A stretch of 64,000 nucleotides of DNA from Dermacentor variabilis (GCF_050947875.1 NC_134572.1:126349605-126413604), one strand, 5' to 3'; positions 10,501 to 22,100 are shown, numbered from the stretch's first letter. The notes: a model not told the origin generated them from the letters alone. Made by a program: numbers and translations.

Positions 10501-10859
10501 CGCTTCCTCTCTTCTGAGGATGTCGCTGCGATAATTATTTTGAATAAGCACATGCCTCTAGGCCCTTGTGGTTCAAGGGCTCTGGCGAGGCTGTAGTGCT
10601 GTAAGCAATTTAACGTCTCGCATATTTTAAACAATGCATCATTCTTTTACGATGGATTTTAATCTTCACAGTCTTCGTCATTAATCATCGCCATAATTTT
10701 ATAGCACGTAGATTTTACGCACTTTACAGCGACTATTTTTAGGCCACTTTACAGCCAAGTCACATCTTCCATAATACATCGTTAACACTACCATTTGTCA
10801 TGGCGCTCTTTGGCCATACCTGGCCCTTGCGCCATAAAACACTACACATCATCATCATC
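10501..10859 (+). promoter_or_regulatory. 3' UTR of copy 2 with conserved hairpin
   Basis: The nested hairpin at 10547-10600 has inner stem GCCCTTG/CAAGGGC, middle stem GCCTC/GAGGC and outer stem AGCAC/GTGCT. A short CCTC/GAGG hairpin precedes it. The UTR ends in TTGCGCCATAAAACAC and an ATC repeat. Related non-LTR elements use the 3' UTR as the RT start site; that role here is inferred. Confidence 0.65.
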
Positions 10860-10873
10860 ACTTCCGACAGTGA
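10860..10873. repeat. Copy 2 target-site duplication, right
   Basis: Exact repeat of ACTTCCGACAGTGA, directly after the ATC tail. Confidence 0.95.
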
Positions 10874-13800
10874 ACACAATAAATTAGAGAAAAACAAAAG
10901 AAAAGAGCAAGTTATGCAGATGTAATGCACATGTTGGAATGCCTCGGAAGCGAAGCTTCATACAAGCGGTGTGTATTTAAGTAATACACAGCTAAGCGCG
11001 ACGCGTACAACTGTGTATTTCTTCCATCCCATGCAACGCGCAAGCTCGTGTAATGTTCGCGTTTATCCGCCACAAAGGTCGCAAATTTAATCTTAATCAG
11101 TCTTTATGTTTACCCACAACACCACTCATGAGCTAAGCCGAAATGAAAACATCCGAATCAAGTGGACACACAGTGCGAGACGCATACGTGGCGACGTCAC
11201 GAAGGCCAAGGCGCGGTATGATGCTTGTCGAGGGAAGAATGGTGATGACAGGTGTGCACAAAGGAGCAGGTATCATTACTTGTTACATTTTAGGATTCTG
11301 GAACCCTTGAGTGACAGTAATGAATGCTCATTCTGAAGGATTGGTACACGCCCATTGGCACACCACTATTGGCACATACCGAATGAACAAATAAAGAAAA
11401 GTACTAAAAACACGAAAGAGTAAACGCAACTCCGTCGAATGTATGGCGCTCTTCCAATAAGGTTTCAGTTTGCTTGATAGACAGTTATGACAGGACATCA
11501 TTTTTTTGGCCTACGCAGAAATTTATTTTTGCATTACTCGCAACGTAGGTGCGCTTACTCGCCCTACCTCACCTGTCAGCATACAAGCTCGTTTGCTTGT
11601 ACTAGCCTACATTGTGTATTTACTTTTTGTTTCATTATCATCATCGTCGTCGTCGTAAGTATATTTTCATGCCAACTGGAACTTGAAGGCCTCTCCCAGC
11701 GATCTCCAGTTACCTCTGTCTCGCGCAAGCTGATCGCAACTTGTTGTTGCCAATTTCACAATTTTCTCACCATTGATTATGCAGTTTCGTGTATATATCG
11801 ACAAATATATCCCCAAAGATACCAGCCGACACAGCCACGCCAAATGCGGGAGAGCAGGCAAAAAAAGCTTCGCTTGAAGAAATGCAAAGCTTATGCATTG
11901 GCCTGTCAATCTTATGTATCTACGTATGTTGAAGAGAACCAACGCTGCTTATGAGTACGAGGGGTGGAAAACTGGCAGAAATGTAGCGCTAACATTGGCT
12001 CCCATAATGTTGTACACTGCAGCCTGACAAAGAAAAAGAAAAAAAGGAGCAGTAAGAACAAAATGCAGACACGAAAGCTTGAAAATTTAAGAATATTTCT
12101 GTAACTTGAGGAATAGTGACACTTACATTGGCACCCTCCGCTACGCTCACTGAAAAGATTTACTTTATCTCCAGCTCTGCGCAACCGTCCACTTACGAAA
12201 GAAACCACGAAGTGAACCAAACCTCAAGAAAGCAACAACGTGCTCGAACTTCTTGCGAAACAGGCACCACTGCAGTTCTTAGCGCGGTCTCATTTTCATT
12301 CGGGACATTTCGTTTTGCTGTTTCCTCTCGCAGCTTTCCATCCTCAAAGCGCGCGGTCGGTCTCAATATTTTGTTCTGTCTTTCGCGCTCTTTTACTCAC
12401 CTTTATCTTTTCTTCACACTCTAGACAACGGGACTTGAAGGGCGTAAACTCGAAATTTCATGCGGGATTTTCTGAAACACACTCATTCCATTGAGAAGCA
12501 AATGTTTATCTGGAGGCGTACCTTATTTATGGTGTTTGCTTTGCTGAATCACTCACTCCTTCGCAAAATCACTCGCTCTCAAAGTCAGACGTGCATTATT
12601 ACTTACCGGCTGACTCACTGATCGAAACTCGCTTCCCTCATATTCACTCGCACGCACACCTACGCGCAAAGGAAGACAGTTTCGCAGTTTAGAGTCGCGC
12701 AGAGGGAACGACGGACGAAAGAAAGGAAGAAATGTAATCCTGTTCTGGGCCCTTGTCTCGAGTGAGACACAAGCGAGTCAGGAAAGTAGCAGTGAAAGTT
12801 GCAGAGCCAAATATTCACGAAGCAAGATAAACGCGAGGCAGACGCGAGAGCAGAGGATATGCGCAGAGACCCGTCCGAAGAGGTCTTTTTTTTTTTTTTT
12901 TCGGAGGGAAATCCCTTAATGAGATTACAGCCAGACACATGTGCAAGGAAGCGAACACCGGCGATTCGGCTCGGGCAATCTCCTTGGGAACAGCACCAGC
13001 AGAGGAGACGCGGTGTAAGAATCGAGGCGGACGAAGTGGGCGTGAACCTGAGAGTGAGCGTCCACCTCCTGCGTTGTTCTTCCGCAGATGTTTGAGAAGC
13101 CGCGAGCTGTTCATTGAGGCTCTCTCGATAACCAATCGAGGAACACATGCTCCATCTTTTCCGCTTTTCTACATATTATGCAGTGCGTTCCAAATGGCAC
13201 GCGCCATGCCAGCGTATGAGCCGGCGCATGTAGTTGATAAAAGAACGTTTTCATTCCTGCAGGTACCATCATTTTCTTCGCCCTATTTAAAGAAAGTAGA
13301 TCTTTCCCTCGTCCTACAGTGTATACTGACCTATACAGGAAGGTACAGGAAGGTACTATACAGAATGGTACAGGAAGTGCAATATAACATAGTTCCTTGT
13401 ACGTTATTTTTGTTACAACAGCCAAATAATCACGTGAAAGCCGAGCAGTCAAGACGTTACATGCCAAGACTACTGCTTTTAGAATGCCATGAATGCTTCC
13501 TGGCAAATTATTCGCGGATACGATAGTGCACGGCAGCTGTACACTGTACGTGGAAAAAGATGTTTTACACCATGCGAGAAAAAAAAAAAGAAAGAAGCTC
13601 TTTACACTCTAGCGAAAAACGATGTGTGTCAATCCTAAACTCCCCTTTCCCACTCTCAAGAACAGGTTTGTCCGACTTGTTCTTTTTCACGTGTATCCCC
13701 GCAGGAACACTGCAAGATTACGGTGAAATTGCACGCATGTTTTTCGCTTTACAAAGCCAGCTGGCTTGCTTGCTTGCTTGTTCCCTTCCTTGTGGCGCTT

Positions 13801-14146
13801 AACCACTACAGTAGGTTTAGCGAAGAAGCAGGCGGTTAAAAGTCAAAAGGACGGGGGAGAGCGAAAAACTTGAACCAAAATGCAAGTCAGGGTGTGGTAG
13901 AACTTGTATGACAATTAGGACATAGGTTTACTGGGCAGATATAGAAATGAAATTAACTATAAATATATATAGGCAGCAAATATTGTGCTTTTGGTAGTAT
14001 TAGAATAATTTTGAAGCCTAATCATCTCGTTGAAACACTCGGCCGAATGCATCCCATGCCACATCGTCATCTTCTTTCCTTGTGACAGGTCGCGCTCTAA
14101 GGCGAACTGTTACACTGCAATATCGCAGGGACCGGCCTACTTTAAT
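10874..14146. other. No gene recognised
   Basis: Unique-looking sequence with short CT-rich and poly-T stretches (near 12885-12902) and TCATCGTCGTCG-type triplets near 11640. The stretch 11190-11260 resembles 47225-47295. Open frames up to 195 codons at 12939-13526 have no recognisable domain and overlap antisense frames, so I treat them as chance. Confidence 0.5.
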
Positions 14147-14211
14147 TTAGGACCCGCCTGTAGGACCGGCCTGTAGGACCGGCCTGTAGGACCGGCCTGT
14201 AGGACTGGCCT
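14147..14211. repeat. 13-bp tandem repeat, about five units
   Basis: The unit GTAGGACCGGCCT occurs at 14160-14172, 14173-14185, 14186-14198 and, with one change, 14199-14211. A degenerate unit precedes them. GGACCGGCC also appears just upstream at 14129. Each unit contains the near-palindrome GGACCGGCC. Confidence 0.85.
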
Positions 14212-14775
14212 ACAGTAATTTACTCGTAGCAGCTTACGCTGAGTAGGAACCGCGCGACGTTGTTAATCAAGTTTTACCATTTCTTCGCCCCAAGTGCAAA
14301 TGCCATCATTGTTTTACCATACACCACATAAAATAGCCGTACGTACGTACGACTGCATTTGACGCACTCGCTCATGACGCCACAATCCGCGCTTGTCTTT
14401 GTTACGTTCGTCCACTACTTATTTAGAACCCAAAAATCACCATGTGGTAGGCTCGCGTCGAGTGGCCGGCGCAGAAATCATGTCATTGCTGTCATACGAT
14501 TGTCTACGACGCGGTTATTTAGCCGCTTTCATGCACCCACACCTATGCTCGTGACCCACGCATGCAACTACTCAATTTCGTAGGAACACGCTGGCTTACC
14601 TGGTATCGTTTTGTGGAGTTCCTAACAATTTTGGGTAGCACGGTACCTGCAAAACGCTTCGCATGACATAGATTTTAGGCAGTGCGTGGGATCTGCACTG
14701 TTTCTTTTTTCGTCCGCATTCCTTCGCATCAATTCTTATGCATCTGCGCGAATAAGTGGGTGAAATGCAACCTTC
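14212..14775. other. No gene recognised
   Basis: Nothing recognisable apart from a short GTACGTACGTAC run near 14339. Confidence 0.5.
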
Positions 14776-14905
14776 GTAGCGGCTCAGTGGTCATTGCGTT
14801 CTACTGCTCAGCGCCAGGCCGCACGTTCGACTGCCCGTCGCGTGTGTGCATCTGTGTAGGCGGAATGCTGAAACGCTCGTGTACCTTCACATTGTTACTA
14901 AGTAC
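14776..14905 (+). mobile_element. Diverged tRNA-derived SINE remnant
   Basis: Contains a tRNA-like head with GCGGCTCAGTGGTC and a B-box-like ACGTTCGACTGCCCG. Next comes GGCGGAATGCTGAAACGCTCG, matching the start of the Ruka-type body. The rest of the body is missing or eroded. No TSD was found. Confidence 0.6.
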
Positions 14906-15379
14906 TACAAGAGGGAAAGCTGAGGACACTGCAGAAGACGAGGATGGTCGCTGATTTCACGCGGACTGCCTTCCATCTTTTTTACTATTGAAAGCGTTGT
15001 AAATAACCTAAAAATATATTTTAAACCTCTCTTTTCTCCCCGAAACAATATCGTCATCGTCATTAGCCAATCGGTGTTTACTGTCGGACGAGCGTATCTC
15101 CCAGCGTTAACAGATTATCGCTGTTTTGCGCGAGCTGAAACCATGTTTCTTTTTTTCTGCAAATTGACTAATTAACTCGCACCATTTATTTCTGTGTTTC
15201 CCACAAGTATGCTCCTCTCTTGTTAATGTCATTTGACATCACCATCATCATATTGTATATCCACTGCAGGAAGAAGGCAGTGGACATCCCTGCGGTCACC
15301 AATTACCCCTGTCCTGCGCGAACCGATTCCAACTAGCGCCCGCGAATTTCCTAATTTCATCGCTCCACCTAGTTTTCTG

Positions 15380-17110
15380 TCATCCTCTATTGCGTCTCCC
15401 TTCTCTTGGTACCCATTCTGTAACCCTAATGGTCCAACGGTTATCTAACCGGCCCATTACATGACCTGCCCAGCTCCATTTTCTTCTTTTGATGTTAATT
15501 ATAATACCGTCTATACCCGTTTCATCTCTGATACAAACCGCTCTATTTTTGTCTCTTAACGTTATGCCTATCAATCTTCGTTCCATCGCTCTTTGCGCGG
15601 TCCTTAACTTATTCTCAAGCTTCTTTGCCAGTCTCCAAGTCTCTGCCACATATGTCAGCACTGGTAAAATGAACTGATTGTACACCTTCCTTTTCAATGA
15701 TAATGGTAAGCTTCCAGTGAGGAGCTGACAATGTCAGCCTTCTGCGATCCAGCCCATCTTTATTCTTCTGTGAATTTCCTTCTCATGATCAGGGTTCCCT
15801 GTGAATAATTGACCCAGGTAAACGTACTCCTTTACGGACTCTAGAGGTTGACTGGCTCCTGAACTCTTGTTCCCTTGCCGAGCTGTGGAGCATTATCTTT
15901 GGTTTTCTGCATGTTAATCTTCAACCCCACTCTTACATTCAATCTGTTAAGGTCCTCAATCGTTTTTTGTAACTCGTCCCGAATGTTGCTAAACGGGACA
16001 ATGTCAACTGCAAATCGAAGCTTGCTGGTATTTTTCGCCGTAGGTCCTTACTTCTAAGCCTTCCCAGTTTAATAGCTTGAATACTTCTTCCAAGCATGCA
16101 GTGAATAGCATTGGAGAGATTGTGCCTGCTTGCCTGACCCCTTTCTTTATAGGTATCTTGCTACTTTTCTTGCGTAGAATTAAGGTAGCTGTGGAATCTC
16201 TGTAGATATTTTCCGAGATATTTACGTAGCCGGTCTGTACTCCTTGATTACGCAATGCCTCTATGACTGCTGGTATCTCTACTGAATCAAATTCCTTTTC
16301 GTAATCTGTGAAAGTCATATAGAGAGGCTGATTGTACTCTGCGGATTTCTCGATTACCTGATTAATGAGATGGATGTCATCCATCGTAGAGTATCCTTTC
16401 CTGAAGCCAGCCTATTCCCTTGGTTTGCTAAAGTTCAGTGTTGCCTTTATTCTGTTGCAAATTATCGTGGATGAATATTTTATATAATAATAGAAGTAAG
16501 CTTATGAGCCTATAATTTTTCACTCCTTTATTGTCTCCCTTTTTGCGGATTATATAACGTTGGTATTCTTCCAGTTATGTGGAACCCTTGAAGCCGTGAG
16601 ACATTTCGTGTAAAGGACCACAAGCTTTTATTTATTTATTTATTTATTTATACAAGTACCTGCAGCGCCACAAGGGCATTATTGCAGGGGGGGACAAATT
16701 GAAGAAAAGTGAACATGTGGCAAAAACTTGATACAGCAGAGCACAGGTGGTAAGAGTAACAAAATACGTAACATAGATGAGTCATCTCGACGGCAAAACG
16801 GTCTTGTGAAATGCGGTGCAAATTTGCAAGACAGAAATGGAAAGGGTACACTATCGCATGAAGTGCAATGCCAGCCAAATGATATAAAGAAAACGGGATA
16901 ATATACTACGACAGACTGCGTGACAATAAAGACAGAAACTCTGAACACGTTTTACATTCACCAATGCTCCTGGGAAGCCTATTCCAGTGTGCGGAAACAT
17001 GCGGGAAAAATGAATATTATATAGGCATATATCTCCTCCATTATACAGGCATATATCTCCTCCATTCTTGATTAAGTCGACTGTAATTCCACTTTCTCCC
17101 GCCACTTTTT
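15380..17110 (-). pseudogene. RTE reverse transcriptase remnant
   Basis: Reading down the minus strand, 16384-16004 encodes motif A as TFTDYEKEFDSV and motif B as GVRQAGTISPMLFTACLEE. A frameshift follows at about 16025. Motif C then reads FAVDIV, so the first Asp of the usual FADD is Val (codon at 16006-16008), which should abolish polymerase activity. The C-terminal piece at 15697-15380 contains AQRAMERRLIGITLRDKNR and IKRRKWSWAGHVMGRLDNRW. The N-terminal portion beyond 16600 is split off by the nested insertion. Confidence 0.85.
16622..17020 (-). mobile_element. CR1-group 3' end nested in the RTE element
   Basis: The plus strand starts with a (TTTA)n run at 16622-16650, which is the 3' tail of a minus-strand element. 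Near 17015-16930 one minus frame reads YSFFPHVSAHWNRLPRSIGE, the typical C-terminal RT end of CR1/L2 elements (FFPRT..WN.LP). It is heavily 5'-truncated, leaving about 400 bp. RTE sequence lies on both sides. On the right, a 24-bp segment around GGCATATATCTCCTCCATT is present twice in tandem (17032-17079). Confidence 0.75.
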
Positions 17111-17215
17111 CCGGTTCACGTCTTGTAAGGCTTTTCTAATTTCATCGCTAGTTATAAAAGGAGCCGCCGCTCCTCTTTTCTTGATGCTACTTTCATATAT
17201 TTGCGCGTAAACAAA

Positions 17216-17849
17216 ACTCAGTTTAATGAATTGGGAGGACCACCCTGCAGTGCCTCTGAAAGTCTGTGTGCAGCTTCGGGGCACTAACCTTCATGCTTTG
17301 ACTTTCTTCGTATGGTTGAAAACTGCAGAACAATAAAAAGGCACCTCATTGCAATCTCGTTCTTTACTTGGTCTCCCGCACGATCTTACTCCGTTTGCTA
17401 GGTACACGAGACAGCCTGTCGTTCCCACGGACAAACTTTAACGTTCGTAAAGGAGGTATGTCGCAGGACAAAGCCTCTTATCATTTTGCACATCACATAT
17501 GCATTACGAACGTTGTGCTCTTTATAATGAAGCCGTTCATGTCTCAGCATTTCTTTAGGACCTACGGCAATAGCATACATCTTTTGATTGGCACAAGGCT
17601 GTTGGTACTTAGAGGAGCTCTATTACTTCATGTCGCTCCGAATCTTTGCTGATGCATGAAATCCAAAAACCGCGTTCTTCGGAGTCCGGATTAAGGGCAT
17701 CTGAAGTAGTCCTCAAGGCGACCTTGAGCGTTGTAGGTTAACCTGTACCACCACTTTGTGTTTTGTAGTAGATACACTCGTGCTAGTTTGACTCGGAGTC
17801 TTTACGAATGTTACTTAACAGCGAATGTGACGAGACCCTATATTTGATG
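17216..17849. other. No gene recognised
   Basis: No open frame or repeat that I can assign. Confidence 0.45.
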
Positions 17850-17853
17850 ATAT

Positions 17854-18018
17854 TGTTACGTGAGGAAAGACACAGACGACAGAGGCTATTTAGAGGCTAT
17901 TTACACTGGAGCCAGACCGCCAGGACGACGCTCGCATGCGCCAAGGGCACAGACCCACTTCATCGTCGTTCTCGCGGCGGCTCGTCTCTTGAGCCCATCT
18001 CTCGATGATATCGTAATA
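17854..18018 (+). mobile_element. Possible solo LTR or short MITE
   Basis: A 165-bp unit begins TGTTACG and ends CGTAATA, close to the CGTAACA that would mirror its start. It is flanked by a 4-bp repeat, ATAT, on both sides (17850-17853 and 18019-18022). TG...CA ends with 4-bp duplications suit an LTR of a Gypsy-type element. The terminal A-for-C change, the short length and the AT-rich target weaken the case. A small DNA transposon is the alternative. Confidence 0.4.
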
Positions 18019-18022
18019 ATAT

Positions 18023-19050
18023 GCCGAGGAAGCTGCGCTCCTCAGTCAATTGTGATGCCTGCAAAAGTTCTCATTGTATGAGGTATTATTAATATAGAGT
18101 TCTCGCTATGCGTTATGCGTAATACGTTATACTGTAAATAATACGTGATGCGTTAGGACCTTTGTTCATGCACCACCTTCGCGGGAAACGACGGTAGACA
18201 TGCCGAGAGCATAGGATTAATTATTGGTGCAGCGAAGAAGTGCACTTTTAGAGCGTTATGCGTCGCCAGCACATTACTAACGCTAAGGCCGTGGCATCAT
18301 TTGCTAGATGAAAATCAAAACACTTTCCCGTCTCGACGCCGTCTGTTCATTGCTCTAGGAGCGCCAAAACAAGCAGCTGATCAAAATTATGAAGCTAAAA
18401 TGTCGTTAATACTTTGTCTCAGCCTTAGATAAGACTTGGCAATGGCCAATTTTACCATTTGTTTGTTGCTGTCACGAAGGAGAGCAAGCAGCAAGGGCAA
18501 ATTTGTATACAAGCGCCTGGTCGGGGCACTGCCGTCTTATGGCGCAATCGTGGGAAGCTGCCCTGGGCGTCAGTGGTATACAAAGCGCAAGCGCTTTGAG
18601 CCTAATGCAAGGTATATGTAAACTGGTAGCGAAGTATCTACAGAAACCCACATGTCAAGAAAATGTCGGCTCGTTTCAACCGTCACCATCTGCTTATCGG
18701 GGGGACAACTTACAGCAAGCAAAAAAAAAAAAAAATTAAGAAGTGACTTCACAACCGGAAATAGCAGTGACGTCACGATCTTAGGCTGCTTGGCGCGAAT
18801 GTTTGAATTTCTTTAGCGTCCGACGTTCCGACCACTACGCCAGCAATGATTTTCTTTGCAGGCTGAGGCTGGAAGCGCCAGCGTGTCATTAAACTCTAGG
18901 AGTGGCGTATATGTCTTAACGTGGACACAATCAGGCTGTTATTGGCGGCAATTTCTCCAGTAGGCTCCTTGGGAATGTGATGGAATAGGCAGGGAATAAA
19001 TGACAGTGCAGCAGAGGTTTTAAAAGCAACTTCACTTTTATTCGTCTAGA
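18023..19050. other. No gene recognised
   Basis: Contains a poly-A run at about 18720-18736 but no assignable TE or gene. Confidence 0.45.
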
Positions 19051-19058
19051 ATAGTCCA

Positions 19059-19209
19059 TCGACGGGGGCGAAATGCGACAACACCCGTGCGCTTAGATTT
19101 AGGTGCACGTTAAAGAACCCCAGGTGGTAGAAATTTCCGGAGTCCTCCACTACGGCGTGCCTCATAATCAGACAGGGGTTTTGGCACGTAAAACACCATA
19201 ATTTATTTT
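19059..19209 (+). mobile_element. Ruka-like SINE, 5'-truncated (tRNA head missing)
   Basis: Starts inside the body (GGGGGCGAAATGCG), includes GATTTAGGTGCACGTTAAAG and GGAGTCCTCCACTACGGCG, and ends TTGGCACGTAAAACACCATAATTTAT. GAATAGT occurs just before (19049-19055) and just after (19211-19217), a possible short TSD. Without A and B boxes it cannot be transcribed by RNA polymerase III on its own. Confidence 0.85.
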
Positions 19210-19217
19210 GGAATAGT

Positions 19218-22100
19218 GCAACCAATATAACGAAAAGTACTATAGCCAGCGCACAGTCGTATTGTATAGCAACGCGTGCGAAACCTTTTCACAGAATCAT
19301 TCGCAATTCCGCGTGGCAACATGTGTTCATATCCAATATTTATCAGACAAGACAATATTACCCCATATTATCATTTCGAAAACATTCAGCTTACTAATTT
19401 TGCTGCTCGTCGGGCACTCAGAGCACGCGTTACGGAGAGTGGGCGACGGTTCTTCGCGAAGTGTTTCGCATTTCTCGTAACGACGAAACACAGCGCGTCG
19501 GACACCGCAGCGTGAACTTGCACGATAACAAAAAGCCTGCCCTCGCACCTCTCGACAATGAATGCCGCGCGCTAGGTCAGGCAAAATTTGAAGTGAAGCC
19601 CAAGCAACACTTTGAACAAGCACAAAAGCAAATAAAAGAAAAACTCGGATGAAATCACTGCGTTCAAATGAGCAACGGCATTTCTCACGGCATTATAGCT
19701 GGTTTGCACAGTATTTCCAAGTCTTGCACCAGAATCATAGGTTGGTAGGGGTCACCAGAAACGAACTAATAAATTGTGAAAAAGAAAAAAAAATGAACAT
19801 TTGTTCTTTTAGTACAGGAAAAATATTTGAAACGAAATATTTACTCGTATGACAGTATCCTGATTTTGGATTTTTTTTCCCATAGGTTTTCTTTGTACTA
19901 GTTTGTGTCCCCCCTTCACATAGTCATGCTTCAATCGTGCCCCCTCAACTGATATCTCTCCATGGTGATAGGTTTTCGCGCAGTTTTCGTTAATAGCTTC
20001 GCGACCTGTTTAGATGGACCTTGCCTAATGTATCGCGCGTCTCGAATACGTGTGACGTTATATTGCCGAGTTAGGAACTTGGCCCTTTGCTTCTTTTCGC
20101 TGATTCCAAAGACCAATACGTTCGTTCACTTGATAAAGCAAATGTTTACAAAGGCTGTTTACAATGGGTATGAATTTAACTTCGTGCACAAATTTGGCAT
20201 TACGTTTTCACCAAATTCGCTGAATTGTGATCTCGATGGCATTTGTAGCTAGGCCAGGACAGCGTGGTCAATTTTTAACCGCTCGTAAACAACATCAACA
20301 CAGTTCTAGAGCACTGGCATACATAATGCATTACCAACGCCGCAATAAACCGCCAAAGTTTGAAACACGTTGTACTCATTACTCACAACGAGCCTATTAG
20401 ATTCGACAGATATGAATATGGTGCATAGTTTGATTAGCAAAGGACATCGGAGGAGCCAACTATGAATTCCTAATGGCCGATGAAAGTAGAGGAGAAATGA
20501 GGGCTCAGTAACTGTTTGCAGCGCTTCGAATTGCGCCGCTAGAGGGATAGTTTCGCCACACATTAAACCTAATATTTTCCTTAATTTCACTGAATTTCAA
20601 CTAGGTTTCTGGCACAGTTTTTTTTTTTTGGACTAGGGAAAACATAGCGGATGTGGAGGTATGAAGCTAGGGGACTCTTGAATAACGAGCGTTCCTCAAA
20701 TGCTGTAATTAACCTACAGAATTTAAACATTTAATGTTCGGCGCTCACATATTTCCTTCCTGCACAAAATACAAACACTGTGCATCTCAGATATTTCTTT
20801 GAGCAGGCTGAAGAAAAGCAACTACATGCCTAATGTAAGGCATACAAATTGGATGAGGACCAGTATTGAGTATTTATTTTGAAAGCACATAATTAAGATA
20901 TACACTTCGATCTTTCTGACCATATCAATTATAAAGTGGCCCGAATTTTCTGCAGATAATAAGTATCGGCCGTTTATGGTCCTTACAGGAATGTATAGTA
21001 CCTTTTTAATCGTTTCTTGTAATGCTTCTAAATGGGACAAAAAAGGAGGTTCAGCTCTTTGGCGCACAAAGCTGAAGATTTGGTTGTACATTGTCTTAAG
21101 AATTTCCCATACTCCTTTAAATTTTTACTTCTTGAATGGTATCTTTCTTTTTTCGGAGAACACAGATAACTTTCATGTAACGTCTTTTAGTGCTTCAACA
21201 GTAATTTATAGTATTTCTCACTTGAGTATGGTTGAAACTTTCATAGCACTGTGCATTATTCTTCGCAGCTTCAAACGCTATGTACCCGCAGTGTTGTTTC
21301 TTGTTTATAAACTGTATCCTAATCGCAAGATAGGCTCCACTGTATGAACACGCAGTTAGGAAATCAACGCTACCCCATTCGTCGTATAACGCATGCAGAC
21401 TTATCGCAGGCACAAAATTATACTAAGCCGATGCAAGCAGACAGGAAACAAAAGCAAGCAAATAAGCAAGCAAACAGACAAATAAGGCGACGATAGAGGT
21501 GTCCCAAAAGCAGCTTTGGGTACGAAAAATATTTTTTTTTCGCATTGGCTTTCCGTAACGCGAGTAATTAGATAGCAACTGTATACGCACTAATGACTCC
21601 AAGAACAGCGGTGCCCAAAATTAGCTAATTTGCTGGTCCATTACGGCAGAGAAGAAAGCACGCAGATTGCGAACCGATGAAGATTGAGCACGCGTGTACC
21701 GTTAGGATCAAAGTATGGGGATAAACACAGCCGCTATCTCAGACGCATGTGCACGACTTGCTACCTTTCTTTGCTTCAATCAAGATTCTCGTACCTAATT
21801 TTGCCTGTTTTTCAATAAAATACATGTGCTTTCTATGCAATCACAAACATTGTCTAATTTACATTGAAAGCAGCAGTTGCTGCAAATATGACTGTGAAAA
21901 ACAGCCCCACTATTACGCAAACTGGAATTTTCTTCTGTGCTCAAAAAAAAAAAAAAAAATGCCGCGGTGAATCGTCGACTCACAGTAGGTAGCTCCAGCG
22001 CAGAGCCCGAAGACAGAGGAAGTGGATAAATATGAGGGCGGCTAAGCACTGCATATGACTTCTGAGTGCAATAGCATTAATGTCAAATTGAACGCCGCTG
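19218..22100. other. No gene recognised
   Basis: AT-rich sequence with poly-A/T runs (20617, 21530 and 21945). No TE family or coding signal that I can support. Confidence 0.45.

Larger units (their letters stand above)
4914..10859 (+). mobile_element. Full-length I-group non-LTR retrotransposon (copy 2), apparently intact
   Basis: A 5946-bp element bounded by a perfect 14-bp TSD. It has a 525-bp 5' UTR starting CCCCGCAGGGG, then ORF1 (431 aa), a 46-bp spacer, ORF2 (1239 aa), a 3' UTR of about 360 bp and a short ATC repeat tail. The order endonuclease, RT, RNase H, CCHC, together with a gag-like ORF1 with three zinc knuckles, places it in the I group. I cannot settle the clade (I versus Nimb and relatives) without a tree. 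Both reading frames are open from start to end. No frameshift or stop was seen, unlike copies 1 and 3, so it could be an autonomous source copy. Confidence 0.95.
15236..17215 (-). mobile_element. RTE-clade non-LTR retrotransposon, 5'-truncated and dead
   Basis: Minus-strand element whose 3' end is at the left, with an ATG/ATC-rich tail (plus-strand CATCACCATCATCAT). The coding remnants match RTE elements, both in RT motifs A and B and in the C-terminal region containing IKRRKWSWAGHVM. It is interrupted at 16622-17020 by a CR1-group fragment; RTE sequence resumes at about 17046. The 5' limit near 17215 is approximate. Whether it is BovB-type or another RTE lineage cannot be decided by eye. Confidence 0.85.

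Noticed and set aside
12939..13526. 195-codon open frame as a host gene
   Set aside because: Mixed composition, overlapping antisense frames of similar length, and no domain, splice or repeat support.
14147..14211. CRISPR-like array
   Set aside because: Units are directly adjacent with no spacers, in a eukaryotic repeat context.
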